NCBI GenBank assembly: GCA_052146815.1
Contig: JBKQMG010000188.1
Coordinates: forward strand, 1-64,000
Origin: DATJZH01 sp052146815
GTDB lineage: Bacteria; Actinomycetota; Actinomycetes; Streptosporangiales; Streptosporangiaceae
Direction of reading: 5' to 3'
DNA length: 64,000 nucleotides
Part shown: positions 7,916-16,682 of the stretch, in pieces
Layout: the number at the start of each line of letters is the position of its first letter
How positions within the stretch are numbered: the stretch's first letter is position 1
Made by a program: the position numbers and the translations under genes
Notes under the pieces: model-generated
Told to the model about the DNA's origin: nothing
The model's input: only the letters and a program-made list of their open reading frames with translations
Database searches by the model: none

Positions 7916-10900
7916 TCAACTGGATTCATCGCTCTCTCCGCCCCCTGTTTCCCCGCCTGCTGCTGCCGCGCGCGCCTCCCGGATCCCTCGCTGGAAGCTC
8001 GCGAGACGCTCCCGTGTGGCTGCCGCGGACCGCGCCGGAGCAGGCGCGGGACTCTCGGCAGCAGCTGTACCGGGCACCAGGTTGGCCTGCGGTACCCGCT
8101 TGGGCAGCCCGGCCGGCGTCAGGCCCGCCGAGGAGGGCTCGCTGACGGCCTCGGCAGCACGCCACCCCTCGTCCGCGGCCGAGGCCCAGCCGCCGCTCTG
8201 GTGCTCGGCGCCGCTCGCACCATTGGTGCTGGTCACGCTGTCCGCCCGGCTGCCGCTGGCGTCACGGTCACTGAGACCCGGGCCGCTCAGACCCGGACTG
8301 GTGAGACCCGGACTGCTGGGATCTGAGTCGCTGAGACCCGGCTCGCTGAGACCCGGCTCGCTGAGACCCGGGCTCCCGGCAGCGGGGCTGTCGACGGCCG
8401 GACCGCTCACAGGGGGGGCGGCGGCGTCCGCGGCGTCCGCGCCCCCGCCGCCGTTAGCAGCGGTCCTCCGCTCATCGGGCTGGCTTGTGGCCGGCCGACC
8501 GCGACGGAACCAGTCAGACTCGACGGCCTCGAAGATAGGAAGCCGGTTTCCCTCACCGAGGGACGCCGCGGGCGGCGGCGGGACAACGACGCCGCCAAAC
8601 GGACCCGAGGACCAGTCGTATCTGGTGCCGGAGTCGGTGTCGGACGCCCCGTTCGGCCCCCGCGGTGAGCTCAGTGACCGGTTGCCGCCACGGCCCGCGC
8701 CCTGCGCGGGGCCGGACGGGCTGCCCGCATCCGTGGAGCCCTCAGCGCCAGCCGGGCTCCCGGCACCGACCAGACCACCGGCGGCCGAAGAGCCGCCGGT
8801 GTCGGCTGCGTCGTCGTCCGCGTCCATCCCGCCCTTCGACCGGACGGGCGGCTGACCCGGCGTCTGCGTCTCATCATCATCGGGCGTGTCATTTTCCGGA
8901 GAGCCCGAAGACGCGCCGCCGCCCGCGGAGGTGCCGTTGGCCGGCACGCCCTTCGTCCGGCCCGGCGTCGGGCCCGCCCATTCGGGCACGCCGCTGCCCC
9001 ATTCCGGGGCACTGGACCGTTCCGGCGCGCCACCGGCCTGCGATGCAGGCTGCTGTGATGCCGGGCTCGACCACTCGGATGCTGGACTGGCTCCTGATCC
9101 GCCCCACATACTTCCGCCAGCGTCCAGGTCACCAAAATCAGCACGGCTGCCGGCCGCCGATTTCGGTGCCGCATCGGCGAGCGAGGCCGCCGACAGCGGC
9201 CCGGTCATGGTCTCTTCTTCCCGGCCTGCGGTGCCAATACCGGCCACGTCCCGGCCGTTCGCGTCGTCTCCCGCCGCCAGGCGCCCGTCAGCCTCGCCGT
9301 CGGCGGTTTCGCCGTCGAAGCGCGGCGCTGGCTGCGGGCTCGTGCGGAACACCGGCAGCGGCCCGGTCGCGCCGGCTTCCGCCCATGCCGGAGCGCCCGG
9401 CCGGGGACCGGCACCGGGAACACGCCGCTGCGGGACCGCCGACTCGTCGGCGTCCACCCGGAGCGGCCCGAAACGAGGCGTGCGGGCAGCGGTGACTTCC
9501 TGCTCCGCCGCCGACCGGCCGGGCTCGTCCCAATCGGCGAATCCGGCTGAGGCTGCAGCGGCTCCCGTGGCAGCACCGACCGCACCGGTCGCAGCGCCGA
9601 GAGCCGCGGCGTCGAACATCCGGTCACCTGGCGAGGTGCCGAGGCCGTCGTGCGTAACCACCTCATCGGGCAGCCAGACCAAGGCGGTGAGGCCGCCCGG
9701 CGTCGCGGGGCGCAGCCGGACCCGGATGCCGTGCCGGGCCGCCAGCCGCGCGACCACGAACAGGCCCATCCGGCGGGAGACCGCCACGTCCACGACCGGC
9801 GGGTTGTCCAGCCGCCAGTTCGCATGCGCCATTTCCTCGGCGCCCATGCCGACGCCCTGGTCGGCGATCTCGAGCAGCACTCCCCCGCTGCCGAGCAGGT
9901 GGCCGACGATGGTGACGGGCGTATCGGCGGGCGAGAACGACGTCGCGTTCTCGACAAGCTCGGCGGTCAGGTGGACGACGTCGCTGACGGCCTGGCCGCG
10001 GACGGCGATGCCTGGCTGCACGTTGAGGGTGACCCGCTCGTACTGCTCAATCTCGGATACGGCCGCGCGCAGCACGTCGACCAGCGAGACCGTCTGGTTC
10101 CACCGCCGCGAGACGTCGTGGCCCGCGAGAACCAGCAGGTTCTCGGAGTTGCGGCGCATGCGGGTGGCGAGGTGGTCCATCTGGAACAGGCTGGACAGCC
10201 GCTCAGAGTCCTGCTCGCCCTGCTCCAGCTCGTCGATCAGGCGGATCTGCCGTTCGACCAGGGACTGGCTGCGCCGGGACAGGTTGACGAACATCGCGTT
10301 GACGTTGCCGCGCAGTGCGGCCTCGTTGGCGGCCAGCTGGACGGCTTCCCTGTGGACCTGGTCGAAGGCCCGCGCCACTTCACCGATCTCGTCGGAGGAA
10401 TCGACGTCGATGGGCTCGATGTCCATGGTGACGTCGGCGCCATCGGACTCGTTCATCTGGCGCACGGCCTCAGGCAGCCGCATCCCGGCCACCTCGAGGG
10501 CACCAGCCCGCAGCCGGCGCAGCGGCCGCACCAGGGATGAGCTGACCATGGCGGTGAGGAGCAGCACCAGCGCGAGGACCACGAGAACCAGGATGCTGTC
10601 AATGATCACCGAGGTGACGGCACTGCTGCGCAGCACCTTGCTCTGCGCCACGGCCGAGCCGAACAGGTGCTCCTCGGCCGAGCGGAGGCTGCTCACCACC
10701 TGGTAGATCGCCTGGCTGGCGTTGTAGACAGTCGTATCTCCCGCAGCGACGTGGCCGCGGTTGGCCAGTGCCACGGCCTGCTGCACCAGCGCGTGCGCCC
10801 CGCCGTTGGCCGGGCCCGCGAGCGCGCTGCGGTACAGCTGGCGCTGCGCCGGCGTGGCAGCGGCGTAGAACTCAGACAGGTTCCCCTGCTGCGCTGACAG

Positions 10901-11899
10901 CGCATTGTTGATGGCGGCCTGCTGGCTGGGGCCCCACTGCGCGACGCCGGACAGGTAAGGCCCGAGCGCCGAGGTAAGAATCGCCTGCTGCTGCGATGCG
11001 TCTTCCTTGATCTCCGAAACGAGGCTCGCGGCGCGCACGGTCCCGGCCAGGGTCGTATCGGTGCTGCCGTCGGCGACCTGGCCGTTGAGTTCCTGCAGCG
11101 AGGTGATCGCCGAGGCATACGACTCGATGACGGCGGTCGCGGATTGCCCGGTGCTCATGGCCGCGGTCCGCAGCGCGGGGATCCGCCTGATCGCGGCCCG
11201 CGCGTCAGCGGCGTCCTGCCGGTCCACCGCGGGATACGAACTGCCGATCGCGTCCAGGCCCGTCAGGACCTGCGTGGCCAGCCCATCGGTCACGTGGTAA
11301 TCGTTATGGAGCACAGTCAGCTCGGCCTTGGCGTCCGATCTGCTCGCCCCGCGCCCGCCGTCCGGGCTGCTCAGCACGATGTAGGTGATCGTGTCCTCGC
11401 GCTCGGTCTGCAGCGCCTGCGCCAGCCCGGTGATGTCTCCGCTCAGGGTGGCCAGCCGCTCGATCCGCTGGTAGGCGATAGCGCTCTGCACGGAGGAGGC
11501 AATGCGCAGGCCGCCGAAGATCAGCGCGGCAATGGTCGGGATGAGGACCAGCAGGAACAGCCGTGACCGCACCCGCCAGTTCCGCAGCGCCGGACGGGAG
11601 GCCGGGCGCGGCGCAGGTCGCGGCGCCGCTGGCTGGCCACGGCCATTCGCCGAGCTCTCGCCGCCGCCGAATGGCGGCCGGTCCGGGCCTGCAGTCTGCT
11701 GGGGAAAAGCCTGGTCACCGCCGCCGACGGTGACCAGATCAGAACGGTCCGTGACGTCGGCACGGTCAGCCGGACCGCCGAGCCCAGCCGGGGAATGGTC
11801 AGTTGCGCTGTCGCTGTTGACCCGCAGGACGATGATGGCAACGATGAAGGCAAGCAACAGCACGCCGAGCGCGACGAGGAAGATCTCGAGTAGCAGCAT
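7916..11899 (-). CDS. cvnA: Conservon nitrate/nitrite-sensor-type histidine kinase-like protein (CvnA-type)
   Basis: A 1327-residue membrane protein. There is a transmembrane segment at about 2-26, a 90-residue disordered linker, a second membrane segment at about 113-133, a NIT (nitrate/nitrite sensing) extracytoplasmic domain at about 135-425, a third membrane segment at about 428-455, a HAMP linker, and a HATPase domain (LTAELVENATSFSPADT, DQGVGM) ending near residue 760. The last 570 residues are disordered and rich in Gly, Ser, Pro and Ala, with GLSEP repeats and one conserved-looking island, LPIFEAVESDWFRRG. CvnA proteins feed the roadblock/DUF742/GTPase set encoded just downstream. The tail is unusually long. 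The ligand is unknown. Confidence 0.9.
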   Translation of the reverse strand: MLLLEIFLVALGVLLLAFIVAIIVLRVNSDSATDHSPAGLGGPADRADVTDRSDLVTVGGGDQAFPQQTAGPDRPPFGGGESSANGRGQPAAPRPAPRPASRPALRNWRVRSRLFLLVLIPTIAALIFGGLRIASSVQSAIAYQRIERLATLSGDITGLAQALQTEREDTITYIVLSSPDGGRGASRSDAKAELTVLHNDYHVTDGLATQVLTGLDAIGSSYPAVDRQDAADARAAIRRIPALRTAAMSTGQSATAVIESYASAITSLQELNGQVADGSTDTTLAGTVRAASLVSEIKEDASQQQAILTSALGPYLSGVAQWGPSQQAAINNALSAQQGNLSEFYAAATPAQRQLYRSALAGPANGGAHALVQQAVALANRGHVAAGDTTVYNASQAIYQVVSSLRSAEEHLFGSAVAQSKVLRSSAVTSVIIDSILVLVVLALVLLLTAMVSSSLVRPLRRLRAGALEVAGMRLPEAVRQMNESDGADVTMDIEPIDVDSSDEIGEVARAFDQVHREAVQLAANEAALRGNVNAMFVNLSRRSQSLVERQIRLIDELEQGEQDSERLSSLFQMDHLATRMRRNSENLLVLAGHDVSRRWNQTVSLVDVLRAAVSEIEQYERVTLNVQPGIAVRGQAVSDVVHLTAELVENATSFSPADTPVTIVGHLLGSGGVLLEIADQGVGMGAEEMAHANWRLDNPPVVDVAVSRRMGLFVVARLAARHGIRVRLRPATPGGLTALVWLPDEVVTHDGLGTSPGDRMFDAAALGAATGAVGAATGAAAASAGFADWDEPGRSAAEQEVTAARTPRFGPLRVDADESAVPQRRVPGAGPRPGAPAWAEAGATGPLPVFRTSPQPAPRFDGETADGEADGRLAAGDDANGRDVAGIGTAGREEETMTGPLSAASLADAAPKSAAGSRADFGDLDAGGSMWGGSGASPASEWSSPASQQPASQAGGAPERSSAPEWGSGVPEWAGPTPGRTKGVPANGTSAGGGASSGSPENDTPDDDETQTPGQPPVRSKGGMDADDDAADTGGSSAAGGLVGAGSPAGAEGSTDAGSPSGPAQGAGRGGNRSLSSPRGPNGASDTDSGTRYDWSSGPFGGVVVPPPPAASLGEGNRLPIFEAVESDWFRRGRPATSQPDERRTAANGGGGADAADAAAPPVSGPAVDSPAAGSPGLSEPGLSEPGLSDSDPSSPGLTSPGLSGPGLSDRDASGSRADSVTSTNGASGAEHQSGGWASAADEGWRAAEAVSEPSSAGLTPAGLPKRVPQANLVPGTAAAESPAPAPARSAAATRERLASFQRGIREARAAAAGGETGGGESDESS
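8271..8375. repeat. Seven 15-bp tandem repeats inside the sensor kinase tail
   Basis: Seven consecutive 15-bp units with consensus CTGAGACCCGGCTCG on the plus strand; the copies at 8331 and 8346 are identical and the unit at 8316 is the most diverged. On the coding (minus) strand each unit gives GLSEP or a close variant. A 15-bp period keeps the frame, so copy number can change without a frameshift. Confidence 0.95.
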
Positions 11900-12281
11900 T
11901 CAGCTCACATCCGGCCGCAGGCCGAGGCCACGCGCGACAGACTGCGCATGGCCGGGCACCGGTACTGACCGGTTTCTCCCGGATCAGGGCCGTCCCTGAC
12001 CACCGCTAGGAGCCGGACAACATGCAGGCCCCTCAGCGGAACCGACATGGCATACCCCTTCCCGGCAGACGATTCTGCGCGCGCAGCGTCGTGGCACAGC
12101 CGGGCCAACTCTAACGCCTACCCGGCCACCGCACACCAATACCTGAACCCATGGGAAAAATCGGTATTGCCCCGAGAGGTGACCGCTGAACTGGTTAAGC
12201 GTAGGTTATCGCGCCGCACTGCGCTTGTGTGCCCGAACGTCCGATTCGGCGAGCACACCGCCGGCGGGCTGAGCAAGGCGG
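11900..12281. other. 382-bp gap upstream of the conservon
   Basis: This gap lies between the sensor gene start and the acyl-CoA dehydrogenase stop, so it should hold the conservon promoter, reading leftward. A relatively AT-rich patch at about 12125-12215 is a plausible promoter area. I could not fix convincing -35/-10 hexamers. The short frames inside have no family resemblance. Confidence 0.4.
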
Positions 12282-13538
12282 CTAGCGAGCCGCACGCGGG
12301 GTCGTCAGTCCCAGTTCGCGGGCAATGATCATTCGCTGGACTTCTGAGGTCCCCTCGCCGATCTCCAGGACCTTCGCGTCCCGGTAGAACCGCGCGACCG
12401 GGTACTCGTTCATGTAGCCGTAGCCCCCGAAGATCTGCGTAGCGTCCCGCGCGTTGTCCATCGCGGCGTTCGAGGCCGTCAGCTTGGCGAACGCCGCGAT
12501 CTTCTTGAGCCGCTCCCCGGCCACCAGCCTGGCCGCCGCGTCCTGCCAGGCGAGCCGGGCACCGTGAGCGCGCGCCGCCATGTCAGCGATCTTGAACTGG
12601 ATCGCCTGGTAGTGCGCCAGCTGGTGCCCGAACGCTGCCCGCTCGCGCGCGTACCGCAGGCACTCGTCGACGCAGCCTTCCGCCAGCCCCGCCGCGAGAG
12701 CCGCGATCGCGACGCGTCCTTCGTCAAGAATCTGCAGGAACTGGGCGTACCCGCGGCCGCGTTCGCCGAGCAAGTTTGCCGCAGGCACCCGGCAGGAACT
12801 GAAGGCCAGCTCCCTGGTGTCCGAGGCACACCAGCCGACCTTCGAGTACTCTGGCCCCACGGTGAGCCCGGGAGTGCCCGACGGCACGATGATCGCGGAG
12901 ATCTCCCGCCGCGCGCCTGCGCGAGCGCGGTTCGAGGCGGTGCCATCCGAGCCGGTGCCAGCGGTCACGGCGCCGTTCCTGCCCTCCTCGCCGTCCCTGG
13001 CGGCATCGCCGGTGATCGCGAGGGCGGTGACCAGGGAGGTGACAGACGTGCCGGCGTTGGTGATGAAGGCCTTCGAGCCGTCGATCACCCACTCGCCGCT
13101 GTCCATCCGGGCCCTGGTCCGCATCCCGCCGGGGATGTCGGAGCCGCCGCCCGGCTCGGTGAGCCCGAACGCGGCCAGCCGCTCCCCCTGGCACAGCTCA
13201 GGCAGCCAGCGGGTCTTCTGCTCGTCGGTGCCGAACCGGTAAATCGGCATCACCCCGAGGGCGACACCCGCCTCCAGCGTGATCGCGACCGACGAGTCAA
13301 CCCTGGCCAGCTCGTGCAGCGCCAGGCAGAAGGCGAAATAATCGCCGTCCATCCCGCCGTACTCGGACGGGAACGGCAGCCCGAACAAGCCGAGCTTGCC
13401 CATCCTCGCCACGATGTCGTACGGGAACTCGCCCCGCTGGTAGAAGCCGCCGATCACGGGCGCCACGACCTCACGCGCGAACTCGGCGACGGTCAGGCGG
13501 AGCTGCTCGTGCTCGTCAGTCAGCCTGAAGTCGATCAT
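12282..13538 (-). CDS. Acyl-CoA dehydrogenase
   Basis: A 418-residue flavoprotein with the standard fold: N-terminal helical domain starting with a DFRLTDEHEQLR motif, the FAD/substrate motif AFGLTEPGGGSDIPG, and the C-terminal helical domain ending IFGGYGYMNEYPVARFYRDA then LEIGEGTSEVQRM. The Glu in IGEGTSE is at the catalytic-base position of short/medium-chain members. It oxidises an acyl-CoA at alpha-beta and passes electrons to ETF. An insertion of about 33 Gly/Ala/Arg-rich residues (about 178-210) interrupts the middle beta domain, which accounts for the 418 residues against the usual 380-390. It is a lone gene, so the substrate is unassigned. Confidence 0.93.
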   Translation of the reverse strand: MIDFRLTDEHEQLRLTVAEFAREVVAPVIGGFYQRGEFPYDIVARMGKLGLFGLPFPSEYGGMDGDYFAFCLALHELARVDSSVAITLEAGVALGVMPIYRFGTDEQKTRWLPELCQGERLAAFGLTEPGGGSDIPGGMRTRARMDSGEWVIDGSKAFITNAGTSVTSLVTALAITGDAARDGEEGRNGAVTAGTGSDGTASNRARAGARREISAIIVPSGTPGLTVGPEYSKVGWCASDTRELAFSSCRVPAANLLGERGRGYAQFLQILDEGRVAIAALAAGLAEGCVDECLRYARERAAFGHQLAHYQAIQFKIADMAARAHGARLAWQDAAARLVAGERLKKIAAFAKLTASNAAMDNARDATQIFGGYGYMNEYPVARFYRDAKVLEIGEGTSEVQRMIIARELGLTTPRAAR

Positions 13539-13937
13539 CTCTGCCCCTTTGCAGATAGCCGGCCTCGCACGGCAGCGATGCCGTGCAGCAGTGCTGTGCC
13601 AGCGATGCTACTGGCCACCGCGGTCGGCTCTGCCCAGGATAGAGCGCGACCGCTCCGGCCGCCTCTCCGCAGGTCATCTGCCTTATCGGGACAAAAGCCA
13701 TCGGCATAGGCAGCCCAGGAGGCCGCCGGCCGTGCGGCTGATGACACCGATAGAGAGGGCGTCTTCGGCGGCGGAAATGCGACCGGGTGCATCACCGCCC
13801 GGCGCTGCCTGCTATCCGCGTCACGAAACGGGGCACGCAAACAAAGGCGCGCGGATTCACCGCGGGTATGACATCGAGGTCCCCGGCCCCGGGCTCGGGC
13901 AGCGCCAGCCCTGCTCGCCTCGCTCCCGCCCGCACGA

Positions 13938-13968
13938 CTTGTCGCGCCGGGGGCCCCGTCGCGACAAG
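13938..13968. terminator. Perfect 9-bp stem-loop
   Basis: CTTGTCGCG at 13938-13946 is the exact inverse complement of 13960-13968, with a 13-base loop that itself contains the palindrome GGGGCCCC. There is no following T-run in either direction, so it could be an I-shaped actinobacterial terminator, an operator or part of a structured RNA. Confidence 0.45.
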
Positions 13969-14037
13969 ACGATGAACCGGCCACCAGCGCACGTCGGCGG
14001 CCGCCAGCTAACAGAACGAAGTCCCGCCGGGCTCCAG

Positions 14038-14070
14038 AACGGCGCCCGCCAGGTATAGGGCGCCGTTTTA
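14038..14070 (+). terminator. Candidate rho-independent terminator
   Basis: AACGGCGCCC at 14038-14047 pairs perfectly with GGGCGCCGTT at 14058-14067, with a 10-base loop and a short T-run (TTTT 14066-14069) on the plus strand. No plus-strand gene lies upstream, so it would end an unannotated short transcript or act as a leader attenuator for the gene at 14173. Confidence 0.5.
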
Positions 14071-14172
14071 CTACCGATAGGCGCGGCTATGCTCCTGTTA
14101 TGGGTACACCCGATATGCCTTACGGCAGCCGCCATAGGCAAACCGCATAGCAAAGATCATGAAAGAAGCACA

Positions 14173-14556
14173 GTGACGCCGGATGAGAGGTCGCTGCGGA
14201 TCGCGCTGGTGACCGAGCAGTTCGTCAGCCGGCCGCCGGGCGGCCTCGACGCCGTCGCGGTAGCGCAGCAGGCGGGCTGGGAGGTTCTGCAGCTGCCAGC
14301 CGCTGAAGACGGGTCCGACCTCGGGAGACGGACTCTGGCCGCACTGGCCGAGCAATTAGCGGAGTTCAGCCGGGACGGCTACGAGTTCGCCCTCATCGGA
14401 GAGTACAGCGGCCTGCGCGAGGCGCTGGCCGCAGTTGACCTGGACATGCCTGACCAGATCGTGCCGTCCAGTGCCGCGGAACTGCTCGACTTCCTGGTGG
14501 CCAGGCCCGCGCCGACGTCCAGCAGCTGGTCCTGGACTCCCCCGCCCGGCAGCTGA
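14173..14556 (+). CDS. Hypothetical protein, 127 aa, with a TTA codon
   Basis: I do not recognise the family. From GTG 14173 the product begins with a basic, hydrophilic stretch, then an alternating strand-helix pattern (LRIALVTEQFV, DAVAVAQQAGWEVLQLP, then FALIGEYSGLREALAA), suggesting a small alpha/beta domain. The tail after about residue 112 is low-complexity. GTG 14173 is preceded by a weak GAAAGAAG; the same frame stays open back to ATG 14089. The Leu codon at 14353-14355 is TTA, rare in such genomes and read by the bldA-type tRNA where that system exists, so translation could be growth-phase dependent. Confidence 0.5.
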   Translation: MTPDERSLRIALVTEQFVSRPPGGLDAVAVAQQAGWEVLQLPAAEDGSDLGRRTLAALAEQLAEFSRDGYEFALIGEYSGLREALAAVDLDMPDQIVPSSAAELLDFLVARPAPTSSSWSWTPPPGS

Positions 14557-14587
14557 CTGCGGCCGCGGGTCAGTCGCCGGGCACAAA

Positions 14588-15640
14588 TCAGACGTCCGGC
14601 ACCGCGACGGTCTGGCCGCTGGCCAGTGCCTCCTCGGCGGCAGCAGCGACCGCGAGAGTGCGCAGCGCGTCATCCGGAGCGCAGAAGACAGCCGCCGGAT
14701 CCCCGGCCCGGACGGCGGTGACGAAACGGCTCACGGAGCGCTCGAACGGGGGCGCCTGGGACAGCGCCGCCACCGGTGCTCCGTGCATCGTTCCGGACAG
14801 CCGGAAATACGGGTCCAGGTCGAGCCGGAGCGCGACATCCTGTCCGGTCACCTCGACCCAGTAGGAGCCGGGCACGCTGTCGCTGGTCCATGCGACGACG
14901 ATGGTGCCGATGCCGCCGCCGGCGAAATGCAGGATGAGCGTGACCGCGTCGTCGATGTCCCCGGCCGCCGGATCAGCCGTCCGTGGCGCCATGCGGACCG
15001 CGGAAGCGGCCGCCTGGACGGCGGTGACCTCGCCTGCCAGCGCCCGGGCCAGGTCGATGTGATGGCTGCCGCGCTCCAGCAGGTTCCCGCCGCCGGCGGC
15101 CCGGTCCAGGAACCACGGCCGGGACTGCGTGCCGCCCACGCTCTGGCCCACCAGGCAGCCGACGGGCTGGCCGGCCAGGATGCGCCGCGCGCTGTCGAGG
15201 ACCTCGACCGCATGCCACTGGTAGCCGACCGCGCACACCGCGCCGCTGCGCGCTGCGGCCGCCGCGATCAGCCGGGCGTCGTCCAGGGACCGTGCGATCG
15301 GCTTTTCCAGGTAGAGCGGCAGGCCCTGGTCGAGCACGGCCACCGCGGGGCCGGCATGCGCCGCAGGCGGCGTGCAGACCCAGACCGCGTCGGCCAGGTC
15401 AGCGGCCAGCATCTCGCGCCAGTCGGCGAAGACCTGCGCGCCGGTGACCGCCGCGACCGCTTCCGCGCGGCTGGTGTCGACGTCGCAGACGGCGGTCAGC
15501 TCGACATCGTCGCGGCTGGCCAGGGTCTCGGCGTGCTGCTCGCCGATCCGGCCGGCCCCGATGATGGCGGCGCGCAGCACCGGGCCGCCGGCCGGAGTAC
15601 CAGGCGGGGAGCCGGGCGGGGCGGGGTGCGGCTGCGTCAC
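14588..15640 (-). CDS. Gfo/Idh/MocA family NAD(P)-dependent oxidoreductase
   Basis: A 350-residue protein with an N-terminal Rossmann fold (IIGAGRIGEQHAETL at about 26-40) and the family hallmark LEKPIARS at 111-118, whose Lys contacts cofactor and substrate. The C-terminal alpha/beta domain holds GGGNLLERGSHHIDLARAL with the paired His typical of inositol/sugar dehydrogenases. Members oxidise or reduce sugars, inositols or related alcohols; the exact substrate is not evident. Its ATG overlaps the stop of the upstream quinone oxidoreductase-like gene by four bases (ATGA), so the two are co-translated. Confidence 0.92.
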   Translation of the reverse strand: MTQPHPAPPGSPPGTPAGGPVLRAAIIGAGRIGEQHAETLASRDDVELTAVCDVDTSRAEAVAAVTGAQVFADWREMLAADLADAVWVCTPPAAHAGPAVAVLDQGLPLYLEKPIARSLDDARLIAAAAARSGAVCAVGYQWHAVEVLDSARRILAGQPVGCLVGQSVGGTQSRPWFLDRAAGGGNLLERGSHHIDLARALAGEVTAVQAAASAVRMAPRTADPAAGDIDDAVTLILHFAGGGIGTIVVAWTSDSVPGSYWVEVTGQDVALRLDLDPYFRLSGTMHGAPVAALSQAPPFERSVSRFVTAVRAGDPAAVFCAPDDALRTLAVAAAAEEALASGQTVAVPDV

Positions 15641-16602
15641 GAGAACTCCAGCAGGACTTTCCCGGACTTGCCGGGCTGGGCGAGGTTGTCGAACGCCGCT
15701 GTCACCTCGGCGGCGGGGAAGACACGGTCGATGACCGGCGCCACCCGGCCCGCCGCGAGCAGCGGCACTACCGTGCGGGCGAACACCTGCACGGCCGCCG
15801 CCTTCTCCTCCAGCGGCCGGGCCCGCAGGACCGTCCCGTACATGCTGATCCGCTTCATCATCAGGCGCCGCAGCGAGACGCTGGCCGCCTCGCCGGCGCC
15901 GCTGCCGACCACGACGATCCGGCCCTTCAGCGCGATGGCGCCGAAGTTGAGGTCAACGTTCGGCGCACCGACGAGCTCGACGATGACGTCGGCGCCGCCT
16001 AGTTCGGCCAGCGTGTCGCGCGCGGTATCCGGGGTGACCACCTGCGCGCCCCGCTCGGCCAGGCTGCGGGCGGACTCCGGCGTCCGGACGTGGGCGACGA
16101 CTCGGGCCCCGGCGGCCAGGCCGAGCTGCACGGCGGCGGAGCCGACCGCCCCGTTGGCCCCGTTCACCAGCAGAACCTCGCCCATCTGCAGGCGGCACCA
16201 GGTGAAGGCGGCGTCGTGGGCGGTGATGAAGGCCTCGGGCACGGCCGCGGCGATGTCGTCGGGCACGTTCGCGGGGATCGCGGCGATGTGCCGCTCGTTG
16301 ACCACGACCCGGTCCGCCAGGCCGCCGCCGCCGACAATGCCGAACACCCGGTCGCCGGGATGCCAGGCCGCCACGCCGGGGCCTACCGCGGCGACGACAC
16401 CGGCGACCTCCAGGCCGGGAATGTCAGCGGGCGCATCCGGCGGCGGCGGGTAGTTGCCTGCCCGCTGCCCGATGTCGGCCCAGTTAACGCCCGCATAACG
16501 GGCGGCCACGACGACCTCATGGGCAGTGGGGACCGGGTCGGGGCGCTCTTCGAAGCGGACGACCTCGTTCCCGCCCTTCCCCGCGTACGTCACTGCGCGC
16601 AT
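15637..16602 (-). CDS. Quinone oxidoreductase-like / zinc-independent medium-chain dehydrogenase
   Basis: A 321-residue MDR protein: GroES-like domain (PGLEVAGVVAAVGPGVAAWHPGDRV at about 62-86), Rossmann domain with LLVNGANGAVGSAAVQLG at about 144-161, and C-terminal PVIDRVFPAAEVTAAFD. The catalytic-zinc Cys/His ligands of alcohol dehydrogenases are absent, pointing to an NADPH:quinone reductase or enoyl-reductase type reaction. It forms a two-gene unit with the Gfo/Idh/MocA gene through a four-base overlap. Confidence 0.88.
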   Translation of the reverse strand: MRAVTYAGKGGNEVVRFEERPDPVPTAHEVVVAARYAGVNWADIGQRAGNYPPPPDAPADIPGLEVAGVVAAVGPGVAAWHPGDRVFGIVGGGGLADRVVVNERHIAAIPANVPDDIAAAVPEAFITAHDAAFTWCRLQMGEVLLVNGANGAVGSAAVQLGLAAGARVVAHVRTPESARSLAERGAQVVTPDTARDTLAELGGADVIVELVGAPNVDLNFGAIALKGRIVVVGSGAGEAASVSLRRLMMKRISMYGTVLRARPLEEKAAAVQVFARTVVPLLAAGRVAPVIDRVFPAAEVTAAFDNLAQPGKSGKVLLEFS

Positions 16603-16682
16603 GTGCGATCACCTTCCGTCGCGGGCGAGCCGGGTGCTGCACCCGCAGGTCCGCCATGATGCCAGCCCGCCGCTCGCTGCGG

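Larger units (their letters stand above)
13539..14172. other. 634-bp non-coding gap with two stem-loops
   Basis: No frame here resembles a known protein family. It holds the upstream regions of the acyl-CoA dehydrogenase (leftward) and of the hypothetical gene at 14173 (rightward), plus two strong inverted repeats at 13938-13968 and 14038-14067 listed separately. TATGCT at 14083-14088 and TTATG at about 14098 make a locally AT-richer patch that could be a promoter element. Confidence 0.5.

Noticed and set aside
8271..8375. Repeat block as a CRISPR array
   Set aside because: Units are 15 bp, directly adjacent, with no spacers, and encode GLSEP in the kinase frame.
8886..10706. A 606-codon open frame on the plus strand opposite the sensor kinase
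   Set aside because: Ser/Pro/Arg-rich translation without family resemblance; the minus strand encodes clear HAMP and ATPase motifs here.
11905..12108. A 67-codon minus-strand gene upstream of the sensor kinase
   Set aside because: No ribosome site, no similarity and biased shadow-like composition; more likely the promoter region.
14435..16453. A 672-codon plus-strand frame crossing the oxidoreductase pair
   Set aside because: It spans two well-supported minus-strand genes and shows no conserved motif.
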